From Symsagittifera roscoffensis (taxonomy: Eukaryota > Xenacoelomorpha > Acoela > Convolutidae): 64,000 bases of DNA. Both the position numbers and the translations under genes were made by a program. The DNA is taken from contig NW_026970869.1 of the NCBI RefSeq assembly GCF_963678635.1, positions 19,283 through 83,282 on the forward strand, written 5' to 3'. Every line of letters begins with the position of its first letter. Position 1 is the first letter of the stretch. Of the stretch, positions 47,831 to 59,341 are shown in pieces. The notes below the pieces were generated by a model, which had not been told where the DNA came from, searched no databases, and saw only the letters and a program-made list of their open reading frames with translations.

Positions 47831-48119
47831 TATCCAGCCGGGAGTAGAAAATTCAAGTGACGTGATTGGTCAAAGTTTTTCGAATAGCTCTGTAGCTAAT
47901 TTGAAACTCAAATTTTTTGTCGCTATTATATCTTGAATAGCTCAGTCAATAAAAGTTTGCGATAAATACCCCATACGAGCAGACAATTGTACTTCCAAGT
48001 GTTAACCTATCGATAGTTGTAAATTTAACTTCAGGAGCATCACTTTCTCGGACAAGGTCCTTTTACATTTCATTTTTAAAAATATACAGTTCATACCTCA
48101 AAAGAAAAAGAAATTCGAA

Positions 48120-49193
48120 ATTACGAAGATGGAGGATATTACTGGCCCTTTACTCATAATTCCCGAAGAACACAATATCGCCCTGAAAGTGAAAGATGAC
48201 CACCTCCCAGACGATCATGCAAGCCTAGTTAAGAGTTACAAAGCAGATTTAAACTTACCCACGTCTCCGATATTCCCCGAAAATCACTGATCTAAGAAAC
48301 TTCTACAATTGATGACGAGAGAAGACAAAGTGATTTGGGACTTGATCGAGACAATAAAGACGAAATGACCAATGGGCATTCATGGAACGTATATGAGAAA
48401 CTTTTCAAAGGACCTCCAATAAAAGTCGACCTACTCTTTCTAGACAACAATATAGTCGCACCGGCTACTATCAGGGGAACTTTCAGCGCAATGCTACACG
48501 AACCCCACCCAAAAGCCAGTTTGGGATGAAGTCTCTCGCGGAATACAGTTGGTGGCTTTACATTTATCGAGAGATTTACTATCACGGTAAGATTTGTAGT
48601 CAATGCCTGAAAGCCGGCAACAACCTCAAAGTTTTGTTAGGAACCGACAACATTACAAAACTGCCGACTCTGAATTTTGCTGACGAAGAAATAAATCTGG
48701 ATTTCGCAGGACCTTTGGACGCGTTTTGGGGAACACAAAAATACATTCTCTCATGTATTGACCAATTCTTTAAATTCCTATCGGCCATGATAGTAAATAA
48801 TACTTCCTCGAACACGGTTATTTTATTTTTAAACGACTATTGTCACCTTTACGGATAACCAAGGAAGGTTAGAGTCGACCATAGGCCTTGCTATGCGAAA
48901 AATACAATATCGAGATCAATTTTTGTACAGTCGGCGACCATCGATCTAATGGGCTTGTAGAACGAATGGTTTATACGATAAAGTCTAAGTTATTAGCAAT
49001 TTCATTTAATTTACCAAAACCTTCTTTAAACTCCTTGATCGAAAAAATTATCTGGAACCTTAGAATCAAAAAACAAGCTTCAACCGGTTGTACTCCGTTC
49101 GAGAAACACTTTAATCGAACGGCTAACACTAGACAAAAAAATCTGATTTCCTTTGATAACCGTTTAGATAAAAGGGAAATCGATTCTATCTAA
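48120..49193 (+). pseudogene. Integrase of Ty3 element 2, first copy
   Basis: The zinc-binding half is split by a one-base frame change at 48526-48529 (HEPHPKASLG in one frame, then MKSLAEYSWW..CSQCLKAG in the next). The core has LDFAGPLD (first aspartate) and the RKVRVDH remnant (second aspartate, followed by a small deletion near 48880). It ends with DHRSNGLVERMVYTIKSKL (catalytic glutamate), in a third frame from 48888. The same frame change and deletion appear in the second copy, so they arose before the duplication. Confidence 0.88.
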
Positions 49194-49215
49194 CCGACGG
49201 GGCAGAAACTGGGAA

Positions 49216-50256
49216 TTGCACGATGGTGCGGAAGACGGTTATCTTGACGAGGACAAAAACAGCCCATCGGACCCGCAAGACAACCTACCGCTAGCTCAGA
49301 TAATCCCGAGCACACTTACACCAGAGGTTCACAACCAGTACAGAGGCCCAAGAAAATCGAAGAAATTAGTTGCTGGAGGTAAACTATATACAAGGGCTAC
49401 CACCTGAAAAAATGGGGAACCTTATTTTAACTTAGTAAAGAAGGACATCGTTGACTCATCCGATCACACAATAACTCTCGATAACGGTAATATTTTACAA
49501 AAATCGGACATGGCTATCAAAGGAAAACTACTCCCCGGTCCCAAAAAAATTTCGGTCAACCAACCATCCATCGGGCACAATTCACATGTACGTTCGAGTT
49601 TAGCCGGTAAGAGTAAGCTATCTCCGCCAAAGAAGACTATAGTGACAGACAACCTCCAGCTAAGGCAAGGCACCTCAGGAGCGGGCAAGCCAACTCAGAC
49701 GTCTGATTCGCCAATAGACGCAGAGACAACTCAAGACCTCATCAATATTTCCTCAGAGTCTTCGTCCTCTTTAAGCTTAAACTATTGGGACGGGATAATA
49801 GACGACTATTTTGACGACATGACCAACAATAACTTACCTCTCAGCCACCCAGCCGAGTCTAACAACTGGTTAAGTGTTACAGGTGATGCTCACTCTCCTC
49901 AAACAAGACCCAACCTGTCCCTCAACACAGACCAACCGGCGATCATAGAAGTGCCAGACTCTACTGAGATAGAAGGCTTGGAGAACAGTCCAATCTTGTT
50001 GGACAATGCCCCAGAAGGTGTGGCCCCATTGATTTCCCAACCAATACACTCCAAACTGCGCAGGAACGTTGGATCCCCTCAATTCTTCGGAGATCGGCGA
50101 TTTATAGATGTGGTTTTGGAAAAAAACTACCGGACTACAGAGTCAGTTACAGTGCACGACTACAATTTCAACCAAAACAGAACAAACATCTCCATACCCT
50201 CACCTTCAGACCTGTTAACACCATTAGCGGAGGCACTTACCCACGGAGGCACTTAA
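49216..50256 (+). pseudogene. pol C-terminal tail of Ty3 element 2, first copy
   Basis: A piece at 49216-49407 is separated by a stop from a long open frame at 49510-50256 (248 codons). Before its ATG the reading FNLVKKDIVDSSDHTITLDN looks like the C-terminal DNA-binding domain of integrase. The rest is Ser/Pro/Asp-rich, with no signal peptide or membrane segment, so I read it as a polyprotein tail, not an envelope. Confidence 0.7.
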
Positions 50257-52200
50257 ACTTACCCACGTCTCCGATATTCCCCGACAATCACTGATCTAAG
50301 AAACTTCTACAATTGATGACGAGAGAAGACAAAGTTATTTGGGACTTGATTGAGACAATAAAGACGAAATGACCAATGGGCATTCATGGAACGTATATGA
50401 GAAACTTTTCAAAGGACCTCCAATAAAAGTCGACCTACTCTTTCTAGACAACAATATAGTCGTACCGGCTACTATCAGGGGAACTTTCAGCGCAATGCTA
50501 CACGAACCCCACCCAAAAGCCAGTTTGGGATGAAGTCTCTCGCGGAATACAGTTGGTGGCTTTACATTTATCGAGAGATTTACTATCACGGTAAGATTTG
50601 TAGTCAATGCCTGAAAGCCGGCAACATTACAAAACTGCCGACTCTGACTTTTGCTGACGAAGAAATAAATCTGGATTTCGCAGGACCTTTGGACGCGTTT
50701 TGGGGAACACAAAAATACATTCTCTCATGTATTGACCAATTCTTTAAATTCCTATCGGCCATGATAGTAAATAATACTTCCTCGAACACGGTTATTTTAT
50801 TTTTAAACGACTATTGTCACCTTCACGGATAACCAAGGAAGGTTAGAGTCGACCATAGGTTTTCTATGCGAAAAATACAATATCGAGATCATTTATTGTA
50901 CAGTCGGCGACCATCGATCTAATGGGCTTGTAGAACGAATGGTTTATACGATAAAGTCTAAGTTATTAGCAATTTCATTTATTTACCAAAACCTTCTTTA
51001 AACTCCTTGATCGAAAAAATTATCTGGAACCTTAGAATCAAAAAACAAGCTTCAACCGGTTGTACTCCGTTCGAGAAACACTTTAATCGAACGGCTAACA
51101 CTAGACAAAAAAATCTGATTTCCTTTGATAACCGTTTAGATAAAGGGAAATCGATTCTATCTAACCGACGGGGCAGAAACTGGGAATTGCACGATGGTGC
51201 GGAAGACGGTTATTTTGACGAGGACAAAAACAGCCCATCGGACCCGGAAGACAACCTACCGCTAGCTCAGATAATCCCGAGCACACTTACACCAGAGGTT
51301 CACAACCAGTACAGAGGCCCAAGAAAATCGAAGAAATTAGTTGCTGGAGGTAAACTATATACAAGGGCTACCAACTGAAAAAATGGGGAACCTTATTTTA
51401 ACTTAGTAAAGAAGGACATCGTTGACTCATCCGATCACACAATAACTCTCGATAACGGTAATATTTTACAAAAATCGGACATGGCTATCAAAGGAAAACT
51501 ACTCCCCGGTCCCAAAAAAATTTCGGTCAACCAACCATCCATCGGGCACAATTCACATGTACGTTCGAGTTTAGCCGGTAAGAGTAAGCTATCTCCGCCA
51601 AAGAAGACTATAGTGACAGACAACCTCCAGCTAAGGCAAGGCACCTCAGGAGCGGGCAAGCCAACTCAGACGTCTGATTCGCCAATAGACGCAGAGACAA
51701 CTCAAGACCTCATCAATATTTCCTCAGGGTCTTCGTCCTCTTTAAGCTTAAACTCTTGGGACGGGATAATAGACGACTATTTTGACGACATGACCAACAA
51801 TAACTTACCTCTCAGCCACCCAGCCGAGTCTAACAACTGGTTAAGTGTTACAGGTGATGCTCACTCTCCTCAAACTAGACCCAACCTGTCCGTCAACACA
51901 GACCAACCGGCGATCATAGAAGTGCCAGACTCTACTGAGATAGAAGGCTTGGAGAACAGTCCAATCTTGTTGGACAAGGCCCCAGAAGGTGTGGCCCCAT
52001 TGATTTCCCAACCAATACACTCCAAACTGCGCAGGAACGTTGGATCCCCTCAATTCTTCGGAGATCGGCGATTTATAGATGTGGTTTTGGAAAAAGACTA
52101 CCGGACTACAGAGTCAGTTACAGTGCAGGACTACAATTTCAACCAAAACAGAACAAACATCTCCATACCCTCACCTTCAGACCTGTTAACACCATTTGCG
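50253..52200 (+). repeat. Second copy of a tandem 2-kb duplication (integrase and tail)
   Basis: It matches about 48250-50226 with offsets of 2004 bp, falling to 1971 bp after small deletions. The largest is a 30-bp in-frame deletion near 50625 (residues NNLKVLLGTD of copy 1). By eye there are about 20-25 substitutions in 1.95 kb. Open frames are 50530-50832 (integrase core), 51007-51378 and 51481-52281 (tail, 266 codons). The junction shows a short micro-duplication, 'cggaggcactta' twice at about 50227-50256. Confidence 0.93.
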
Positions 52201-52812
52201 GTTAGCGGAGGCACCACGAATACCTACCCTGGTCGCAGAAACTGCGTTGACCTGGTCTTCAAAGAAATCCTGCCCATCTGAAAGAGCAAATTATACACCG
52301 ATTATATCAATTTCAAAAAATACCACCTCCGGATCCTACTCATCAATTCAACCTACCATCAATGACTCATTTGACGAAGAAGACAAAACTAGCGACATAA
52401 CTTCGACTATCGACCCAGATGTAAAAACCAGACTAGATGATTTTGACGCAAATTTTAACTGATCTGCCTAAAACTAGCAGAAACTTTTCTTTTATTTCAT
52501 TTTATATTGAACACACTTAATCGATCCTTTTATTGTAGATAACGTTGTACATGTTAACTGTACATCTTGTAGACTAGTGCTGTTTTTTTTATAGTTTTAG
52601 TTAATTTGTTTTTATCATATCTTCTGTATAACTGTAAACTCTGTGTATTCCCCTGTACATTTGTACTTTCCTATTTCATTCGTAGATGCTATTTTGCTTG
52701 CTGTACTTCTTTTTGGCGCAGTTTGTAAAATTCGTTCCTACTTTGAAGGGAAAAATGGGTGTATGTAGAATTAGTCAGTGAAATTGTAGTTTTATTTTTT
52801 TCCGGTGGTAAA
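52201..52812 (+). other. 3' end of Ty3 element 2 before the LTR
   Basis: The end of the polyprotein tail (52196-52462) is followed by about 350 bases of untranslated sequence that runs to the 3' LTR. No clear purine tract could be assigned next to 52813. Confidence 0.55.
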
Positions 52813-53028
52813 TGTTGTGATTTGTTTTTAGCTGATTTAAATGACCTTCGGTATTAATTAAATACCGGTCAACTTTGATCGATACGACCATCGGTCGATC
52901 ATAGAGTGATCGTTCCGTTATTCTTTTAGAAGGTTTTAAATTCACACACTCTATTTTATCTGTTTTAGCTTCTTAAGTAATTGTACATTAGTTGTACGTA
53001 AGTCGTAGATCAACAGAATACTTTATTA
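52813..53028 (+). repeat. 3' LTR of Ty3 element 2
   Basis: It is 216 bp, collinear with 45123-45338 without gaps by eye, and followed by the TAAAT target duplication. Confidence 0.92.
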
Positions 53029-53033
53029 TAAAT

Positions 53034-53400
53034 AATCTAAGAATGTTGTTGAAAGCATTAAAAATGGGAAATTGAGTAACATAAAAACAGTAAAGTTGCG
53101 AAGAAAAAAGTTGCAATTGATCAACAAGTAACCAACAACCAACTGTAGTTCATAGCCTAAATGCGCGCTGAAACTAGCGTATCAAAAATAAGGATAATCA
53201 ATTATAATGGAGTTTTTTTGTTCTTATCTGTAAAAGTGAAAAAATGAGTAGAAGATAGTTGATTTGCAATGGATTCAAAAATTCAAAAATAAATACATCG
53301 TTTAACTATAATCGATTATGTTTTACTACCATATACACTGATAAGAAAACTCAAATTTAATCGATTTGGATTCATGGATCTCATCAAATTTAATGTTCGT
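53034..53400. mobile_element. Right half of the split AATCGATTATAAT element
   Basis: It contains 'atcaacaagtaaccaac', also found near 31250-31275, then 'caattataatgga' and 'tataatcgatta' words, ending near 'aatcgatttggattcatgg'. It is the continuation of 44634-45122 across the inserted Ty3 element. Confidence 0.5.
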
Positions 53401-54726
53401 TTTGATTTAGTGTTCTTTAGTCTTTATTTTATTTAGTCTTTATTTAGTGTTCATTTTTTTCTCAATTCATCATGACGCGTGATTGTGTAAATATGCTGCT
53501 TCTCTGGAAAAATGATGAGTCGTTTTAGTGTATAAGATTGCATGAGTTCCAACAAAACGTAGAGATTTGAAAATAATTGATGTTTTGACGCTCCGAGCCG
53601 AGTTTGTGGTTTTCGATTACACCCTTGCGACCTAGTCTTAAAATTTCTAGACTGTCGAGACTGAAAATTGATGTTTTTAGATTATGCAGATCGAGGAGGT
53701 GCGTCCGCGAACGACGCGATCCAGGAAAAGTTATCTGCAACCGACGGGACCGATGAACTTTCTCCGCAGCCGGAGCATAAATGAATCCGATAGTTACTGC
53801 GCGAAGCAATCAGCTCGAACTGATTAGAGTAAAAGTCACAATTTATCAGTCTGAGAAAATATAGCGGCGAGATTTTCTTTTGTTGCAATAGAACTGGGCT
53901 CGGCTCCGCCAAAAGCTTACCGCCATCTTTTTTTTTAGTCTATCGAAACCAAAATTCGACAATTTTAGATTAGGCTTGCGACTATACAAACATGTCCAGA
54001 CTATGAATTTTCGGTCAAGGAATTAAAATCGGCGCAACTTTGAAAGTTTAAAAGTAAATCGCACGCCTCGATACGGATACTGAAAAGTGGAAGAAATTTT
54101 TGTGCTTGGATGTTCCTTTTCACGCACTATCAGCTAGAGCGAAAGTAATTAGAATTCTAAATTTTTGCCATTTTGGCACTAGTTGAGACTTTTAATTTTC
54201 ACCAATGTGGTAGTTCAGGTCTTTTGAGCGCTCTTTTCAAAAAATAGAAAAAATATACTCATTTTCTGCTTTTTTTTTGGGGGGGGGAGGTTTTGGTGGA
54301 GTCAACACTAATTTACTTTTCGAAAACTTGAGCTTATCAGCTTAAAAAATTAAAACAATTGAAATCATCACGCGGTGATTAATTTACACGGCCACCTCCA
54401 AGTACGAAACTGATAATAACAAGTTCTCAAAGCTTGAAATGGCGCCTAATCCATCGCTCAAAAAAATTAAGACAAATTTTCTGAATCAAAAATGGTTATG
54501 TTTTTGACTTGATGTGACTCACTTGACCTCCTCGTCGACTACTTTCCTCCTCTCTCTAAAAACCATTCAGCTACTGCCTTTTTTTTTTTCATTTTTCTAC
54601 CCCTGTTGTTAGCCGCTTTTTTCTATCTAAGAGAAACTATTATGAGACGTGAATTGAAATCAAACGGCCTTGTGTATTAGATTGGGTCAAATGTTTTTTT
54701 TTGATTAAGTTGCTAGTTGTATTTAC
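53401..54726. other. Intron sequence with a GC-richer patch, no gene
   Basis: The patch at 53580-53930 has two minus-strand open frames (53525-53809, 53682-53912), which have no family motif and no matching splice phase for the receptor. There is a T8/G9 run at about 54274-54290. Confidence 0.4.
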
Positions 54727-54776
54727 CTTGACCATCATGAACCCTTTGCAGAGCAGCGTTCCTCCCTTCCACTCCA
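54727..54776 (-). CDS. GnRH/AKH/corazonin-type GPCR, 50-bp microexon with ECL1 and start of TM3
   Basis: The acceptor 'atcttttgtttcag' precedes 54776 and the donor 'gtaaat' follows 54727. The exon needs one base from an upstream exon (phase 1) and ends in phase 0. It encodes VEWKGGTLLCKGFMMVK. The W-x-G-G-x-x-x-C spacing is the standard loop-1/TM3 motif. Joined to 43092 it gives the canonical distance from Cys3.25 to Arg3.50, which is strong evidence that this tiny exon is real. The exon with TM1-TM2 was not found upstream in the window. Confidence 0.9.
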
Positions 54777-55126
54777 CTGAAACAAAAGATTGGAGAATAT
54801 TACACGTTACTTTCATCGGTTTTTCACTTTGAGGATAATCTAGGTGATATAGCTTGTACCATGTATGGCCCATTTGTCGTTTTACTCTGCATCCAATTTC
54901 TTCTAATAAATCTATTGAAAAATCTCGCAGAACAAAAAGTTTTTTCTCCTCGTTTGTTCAAAACTTTGCCGAAGATTTAATCAAGGATAGCCAGATGCTG
55001 TCCGTATAGCATATAATTTTCCGATCTCAATATTTCAACTACAATTTCAAAAATGAGGAAAATAAAAAAATCGAAAAAGTCTTTCGAAAAAATTCAAAAA
55101 ATTGTTGTTTTTTTTTCATTTTATAA
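54777..55126. other. Upstream intron of the receptor, no exon found
   Basis: No TM1-TM2 exon was seen on the minus strand here. Confidence 0.4.
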
Positions 55127-55672
55127 TTGTTCCGACCATTGAAAATGAGGAGGAATTTTGTACTCGGGTGTGTTATAGTTTTTTTTCTTTTTGTTTTCAA
55201 GAAAAACCGGGTATCACAAACAATCATCGGATTAAGTTGAGTGATATATCATATTAAGGCCCTTTCAATTGTGATTCGAACCAAATTTAAAAATTTCCAA
55301 AAATTTTCCCAGTGTCGAGAAAAACCGGTTTGAAACTTTTTATTTTTCGTCTTAATTCAAGCGAATAAAGCCAGCGAGCAGGCTTACAACAGCTAAATTA
55401 TGCCTAATTTAAGAACTTAAAACTTTTAAAAAATTTTAAAATTTTTTAAATTTATTTAGACATTTTTCTGACAAAAATTTTTGTCCATTCTGCCTGTATT
55501 ACTATGACTGTCTAATATGCCTAAATTATATTTTTATGTCATATCCTTTTATCACACCAAGCAGAAAAAAACTACATTTATTTGGAAAAAAGACTTCCTA
55601 AACCGTAATTTTCTATAGACTATGATCGGAACATTCTGTGCTACTTACACAGTACCCGGCTATCCTTGTTTT
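55127..55672 (+). mobile_element. TTGTTCCGAC-family element, subfamily C
   Basis: It starts TTGTTCCGACCATTGAAAAT, with a weaker G-rich patch ('gtactcgggtgtg'), and ends 'cccggctatccttg'. It is collinear with the minus-strand copy at 4169-4723. Confidence 0.7.
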
Positions 55673-56644
55673 CTCTTGAATTCTTTTACCGTAAATGGCA
55701 ATTGAATAGGTAACAAATTTGCAAGGAAGTTAAATTTAGAGTAAAAATAGCGCAATGGTTTTGTGTGAGTTAATGCTGTCGTCTCCAAATTAGTGAAAAA
55801 ATTTGTTGGAACTGATAGATAAATAAAATCTTCTTCTTCGTTTCTTTCTTTTTCTTATTCTTCTTTGCCAATTCCATTGTTCCTTCTCGTCACTTCGTGA
55901 CGTGAAAAGATCAAAAATCAACTAATACTTTATTCCCTTCTTAGCTTTTTATCCCTAAAAATAACAGAAAGATGAAAAACTACGCTAATTATCCTATTCT
56001 CTTAGGAAGCAATTATGATATTAAACCTGAATAGCACTTGCCCCAGATTAGGTACGCTTTTGATGGTGTTTGTACGACTCTGTTAAAAAAAAAGATTTTC
56101 ATTGTTTCAGTTGTACAAACTTAGTACCGGCAGAAGGGGAACTCTAGGACGTCACAAAATACACTCAACAAGAATTAGACCATGGAAATTACCTAACACG
56201 AACTTGATTAGATCTTGGTTCTTCGAATTGGAAAACGCCCTAAATTAACACAGGACTAGACCAATATTCTATATCAGCAATTTACCGTGGGAGGGGGGGT
56301 TGGGCGATGATGTTCTTCACCCGCTTTATGTAGCGCTCACTATATTTAAAGATACATGAAGCCCAATTAGAATTTAACGTTAAAAAGTAAAAAAAGTCAA
56401 TGAACTTTTAGTCAATGTAATGCTTATTAATGAACTTCAACTCTACATATCCTGGTCCCCCCTTAGGTACAAGTTTCTGAGATCAATTTTTGGCCGGCAA
56501 ACATCAAAAATTGTCAAAAGGCGCCTTGGGCGCCAATATAACTAAATTTGAGGGCGGAGCGCGCGCCGAAAAAAACGCAATTTTTTGGTCAAATATTTTT
56601 CAAAAAAGCTCAAAACGTCATTTTTAGCCACTTTTTTCTAAAGA
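55673..56644. other. Spacer, no gene
   Basis: No exon was supported. A GC-rich patch at about 56515-56570 ('gcgccttgggcgcc' and 'gcgcgcgcc') contains a short palindrome. Confidence 0.4.
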
Positions 56645-57446
56645 TTGCCAGCAGCAAAGAAAATTTTTTGTAGGGTCTTTTTAGTATTTTCGGAGAGCTC
56701 AGTAAATCAAATTGATCGGCCTAAGAATTGTTTTTTTTTTTCGAAAAACCACCTTCCTAAAAACATTTCTGAGCACGCCGCTGCCGGGGACATTGAAATA
56801 CTCGCCCAAGGACTGCCATTGAATTATGAATCAGAGAAAATGATATCACTAACAGCTAGTTTGAAAATAATTTTGCATGGTTTATGGACAGAGCAGGCTG
56901 TTAAAACCCATTTGAGGTATTTTATTGATAAAACACCAAAAAATTGATATCTAAAGGGACCCAATATTAGCATCGGTGGTACTAGTCAATGGGATCATTT
57001 GTAAAGCAACGCAAAAAGCGCTGTTTCTAGATTCAAACCTGTGTGGCCCATTGTTCGTTGCAAGCGCTTTCCCCTTGAGTAACCAATCAAGCAAACCCGA
57101 CCCGGATAATGTTGAATTTTTCGCCATGCAAACTCCAGTTTGCCATGTGACAAAAATGGCTTATGTTACATCATAAAGTGCTTAAGATTTTCCCATTTCA
57201 AACAAGTATCGTGGTCCCGATAAGCTTATCGTAACTGTTCAGTCAGTTTTGGCCATGTGGTCAGAGTTATTTGGAAAATTGCTGAGTACAGTTTATAAGA
57301 ACAGTTGTATTTTTAGATTTTGTGGAAGATGTAAGCATAACTTATTGCTTAAAATTATTCAACGACGATGTGAAGGACATCAGTCACTAGCCGAATCATT
57401 TGATATTGAACAACTAGAATATCAAATGAACATCAACAACTTTTAG
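56645..57446 (+). other. Cluster of three open frames, unrecognised
   Basis: Frames at 56645-56947 (100 codons), 56976-57176 and 57249-57446 follow one another on the plus strand with frame changes. They could be a decayed coding sequence. The pieces GLPLNYESEKMISLTASLKI and RRCEGHQSLAESFDIEQLEY look protein-like, but I do not recognise a family. No splice signals link them convincingly. A decayed transposase is one possibility. Confidence 0.3.
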
Positions 57447-58766
57447 AATCTAACGTACATATTCATCATGAATGCTCATGTATGCCACGGTTGCCGGGTT
57501 ATTGAGACAAAACCGCAGAGGCGGAGACACTGTGTAAAAAGCTGCTGCAAAAGTTTGGGTTCGTAGAAATTTTCTGTTTATTTAAAATGACAAAACCTGT
57601 TATAAAAGATTGTGTAGCTAGGATTTGAAATGATAAAAACTGGAACAGTCTGCGAGTAAAAAACTAAGCTATTAGAAAGCTGGACACACGGAAAACAAGG
57701 AAACAAATAAGATTTTTTATTTGATGCACACAATTTTTTTTCTAAAGTGCTCTAAAAATGTGAACTAAAATATAGGGGGGTTTGAAAGAAAAGCTGAATT
57801 TAAATCTTTCTTACCAGAGGAGCCATAAGATATGAAAATTGAAAGGGATTACCATAAATTTTATGGCTTGCGAAATACATAATCTTGAAGTGATTGCTGC
57901 TCCATGCAAAGTTCTGCCGAAAAATACCATAGTTCTTCATAGATGTGATGATTAAATGATGATTTATCGATGAAGCAGCGATGAATAAAACAACGCTAAT
58001 CATCAATTGGCAATTAAACGTACTTGAATCATTGATGTACTTCATTGAGTTTTAACCGAATCAACGATAATTATCTCTAAAGCTGATGAACCTACGTTCC
58101 TGTTTCCTGAAAAAGTCAGCAAAAAAATTGCGAAGTTGAATAAGTGCATACAATAAAAAATGCTTTCTCGTCAAAGTTTAAAAGCTCATTTATGTTATTT
58201 AAAATAGATTAAAAAGTTATTTTAATTTTGAGACTGTATTAAAAAACAAAAAATTGTTTCAAATGTAAAAAATAAGTTGTTTGCAGTATATCGCCAAATT
58301 TGGTCTTTCGAGTTGGTTTTTCATTTAATTTAGAAAACTTTTTTTTTGAGATTGTTGCTATTAGACAAATGGTTTCTTTTTTTAGACATCTCGTATGTCT
58401 TTCAATTTTGTCCTTTGAAACTAGTCTCAAAATAATTAACGAATATGTTTAGATTTGAGCATCAGCAGACAATTGACTTAAAAAGATCATTTTTTAGGCG
58501 TTTTGATGAATTTTTTAAAATAAAAAAAAACTCAGTTTTTGAGCAGATCCCCAAAATTAAGTTTTACTGGCGCCAAAACTGCCTTTCGAAAAACTTTTGG
58601 GTCTGGTTGACGAAAATTAATGTAAAACAATACTAAAAGTGGAACCTTAAATTGATCAATGGAGTGAATTCCTCAGGGATTGTTGTAACTTTCATGCGAA
58701 CTCACAATAAACCATTCAGCACTAAAAAATTTTTTTTGCAGGACTATTAAAACAAACTCAAAACGA
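57447..58766. other. Spacer, no supported gene
   Basis: A minus-strand frame at 57800-58045 is hydrophobic and followed by a good donor ('gtaagaaag'), but its phase does not fit the receptor (see rejected items). Nothing else was seen. Confidence 0.4.
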
Positions 58767-59241
58767 AACAAGACTGCTTGTACATCAGGGCCAGGCCCTG
58801 AATATTCAGACCGCCCCATAATCCATATCTAATAGTTTTTGGGAAACAAAATATTTAAAAACTATAAATTTTGGACAATATTAAAGATCAAGAGTGAAAA
58901 TTTGAGTCGTACCAAAATAAAAGGACAATTAGCTAGCCTCAATTCAATTTGAAACAGTTTTTTTGCGGGATAATTCGCGTTAAGGCTTCTACTATTATGG
59001 ACAAAGTCTAGAAAGTGCGCATAAACTAATCCAGAGCACTTCCAAATTTAATCATTTTCAAATTCTCAAAATTTAAAGGAGTCGATATTTACAATGGGTC
59101 GATATTTACAATGGGGCAAAATTTAAAGGAGTCGATATTTACAATGGGGCAAAATTTTTTTTGTTAAAAACTATTTTTTTGATTGCCGAAAATTGACCGA
59201 AAAAAGCCCTAGCATAAATATTCTTTTGAAAGTCGGAACAA
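58767..59241 (-). mobile_element. TTGTTCCGAC-family element, diverged
   Basis: It begins 'caagactgcttgtacatcag', has a compact hairpin ('cagggccaggccctga') and ends 'agtcggaacaa'. A 5'-side triplication of 'gtcgatatttacaatggg' occurs at 59080-59147. A further truncated copy starts directly at 59241 ('caagactgctcaatc') and fades by about 59340. Confidence 0.7.
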
Positions 59242-59341
59242 CAAGACTGCTCAATCAAAATTGGCAAAATTGGCAAAATTGGCAACCTTTAAACCCTCAT
59301 AATTTTAATAAAAAATTATCTAATTTCTTCGAAAACAGTTG

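Larger units (their letters stand above)
45123..53028 (+). mobile_element. Ty3/gypsy LTR retrotransposon 2, decayed, 7.9 kb
   Basis: It has two 216-bp LTRs (45123-45338 and 52813-53028) flanked by the 5-bp target duplication TAAAT (45118-45122 and 53029-53033). The order gag, protease, (RT palm missing), RT connection, RNase H, integrase, tail is typical of Ty3/gypsy. A roughly 2-kb segment with integrase and tail is tandemly duplicated (about 48250-50226 and 50253-52200). By eye the LTRs differ at about 18 positions, far more per base than the two internal copies. It is antisense to the receptor gene and lies in its 11.6-kb intron. It is inactive because of stops, frameshifts and deletions. 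Confidence 0.93.

Noticed and set aside
49510-50256. Long frame after integrase, considered as an envelope gene
   Set aside because: No signal peptide, membrane anchor or cysteine pattern. It is Ser/Pro-rich and follows the integrase C-terminal domain.
57800-58045. Minus-strand hydrophobic frame with a good donor, considered as the TM1-TM2 exon of the receptor
   Set aside because: It would end in phase 0, while the microexon at 54776 needs phase 1. It also lacks a TM2 L-A-x-x-D motif, and the upstream acceptor leads into stops.
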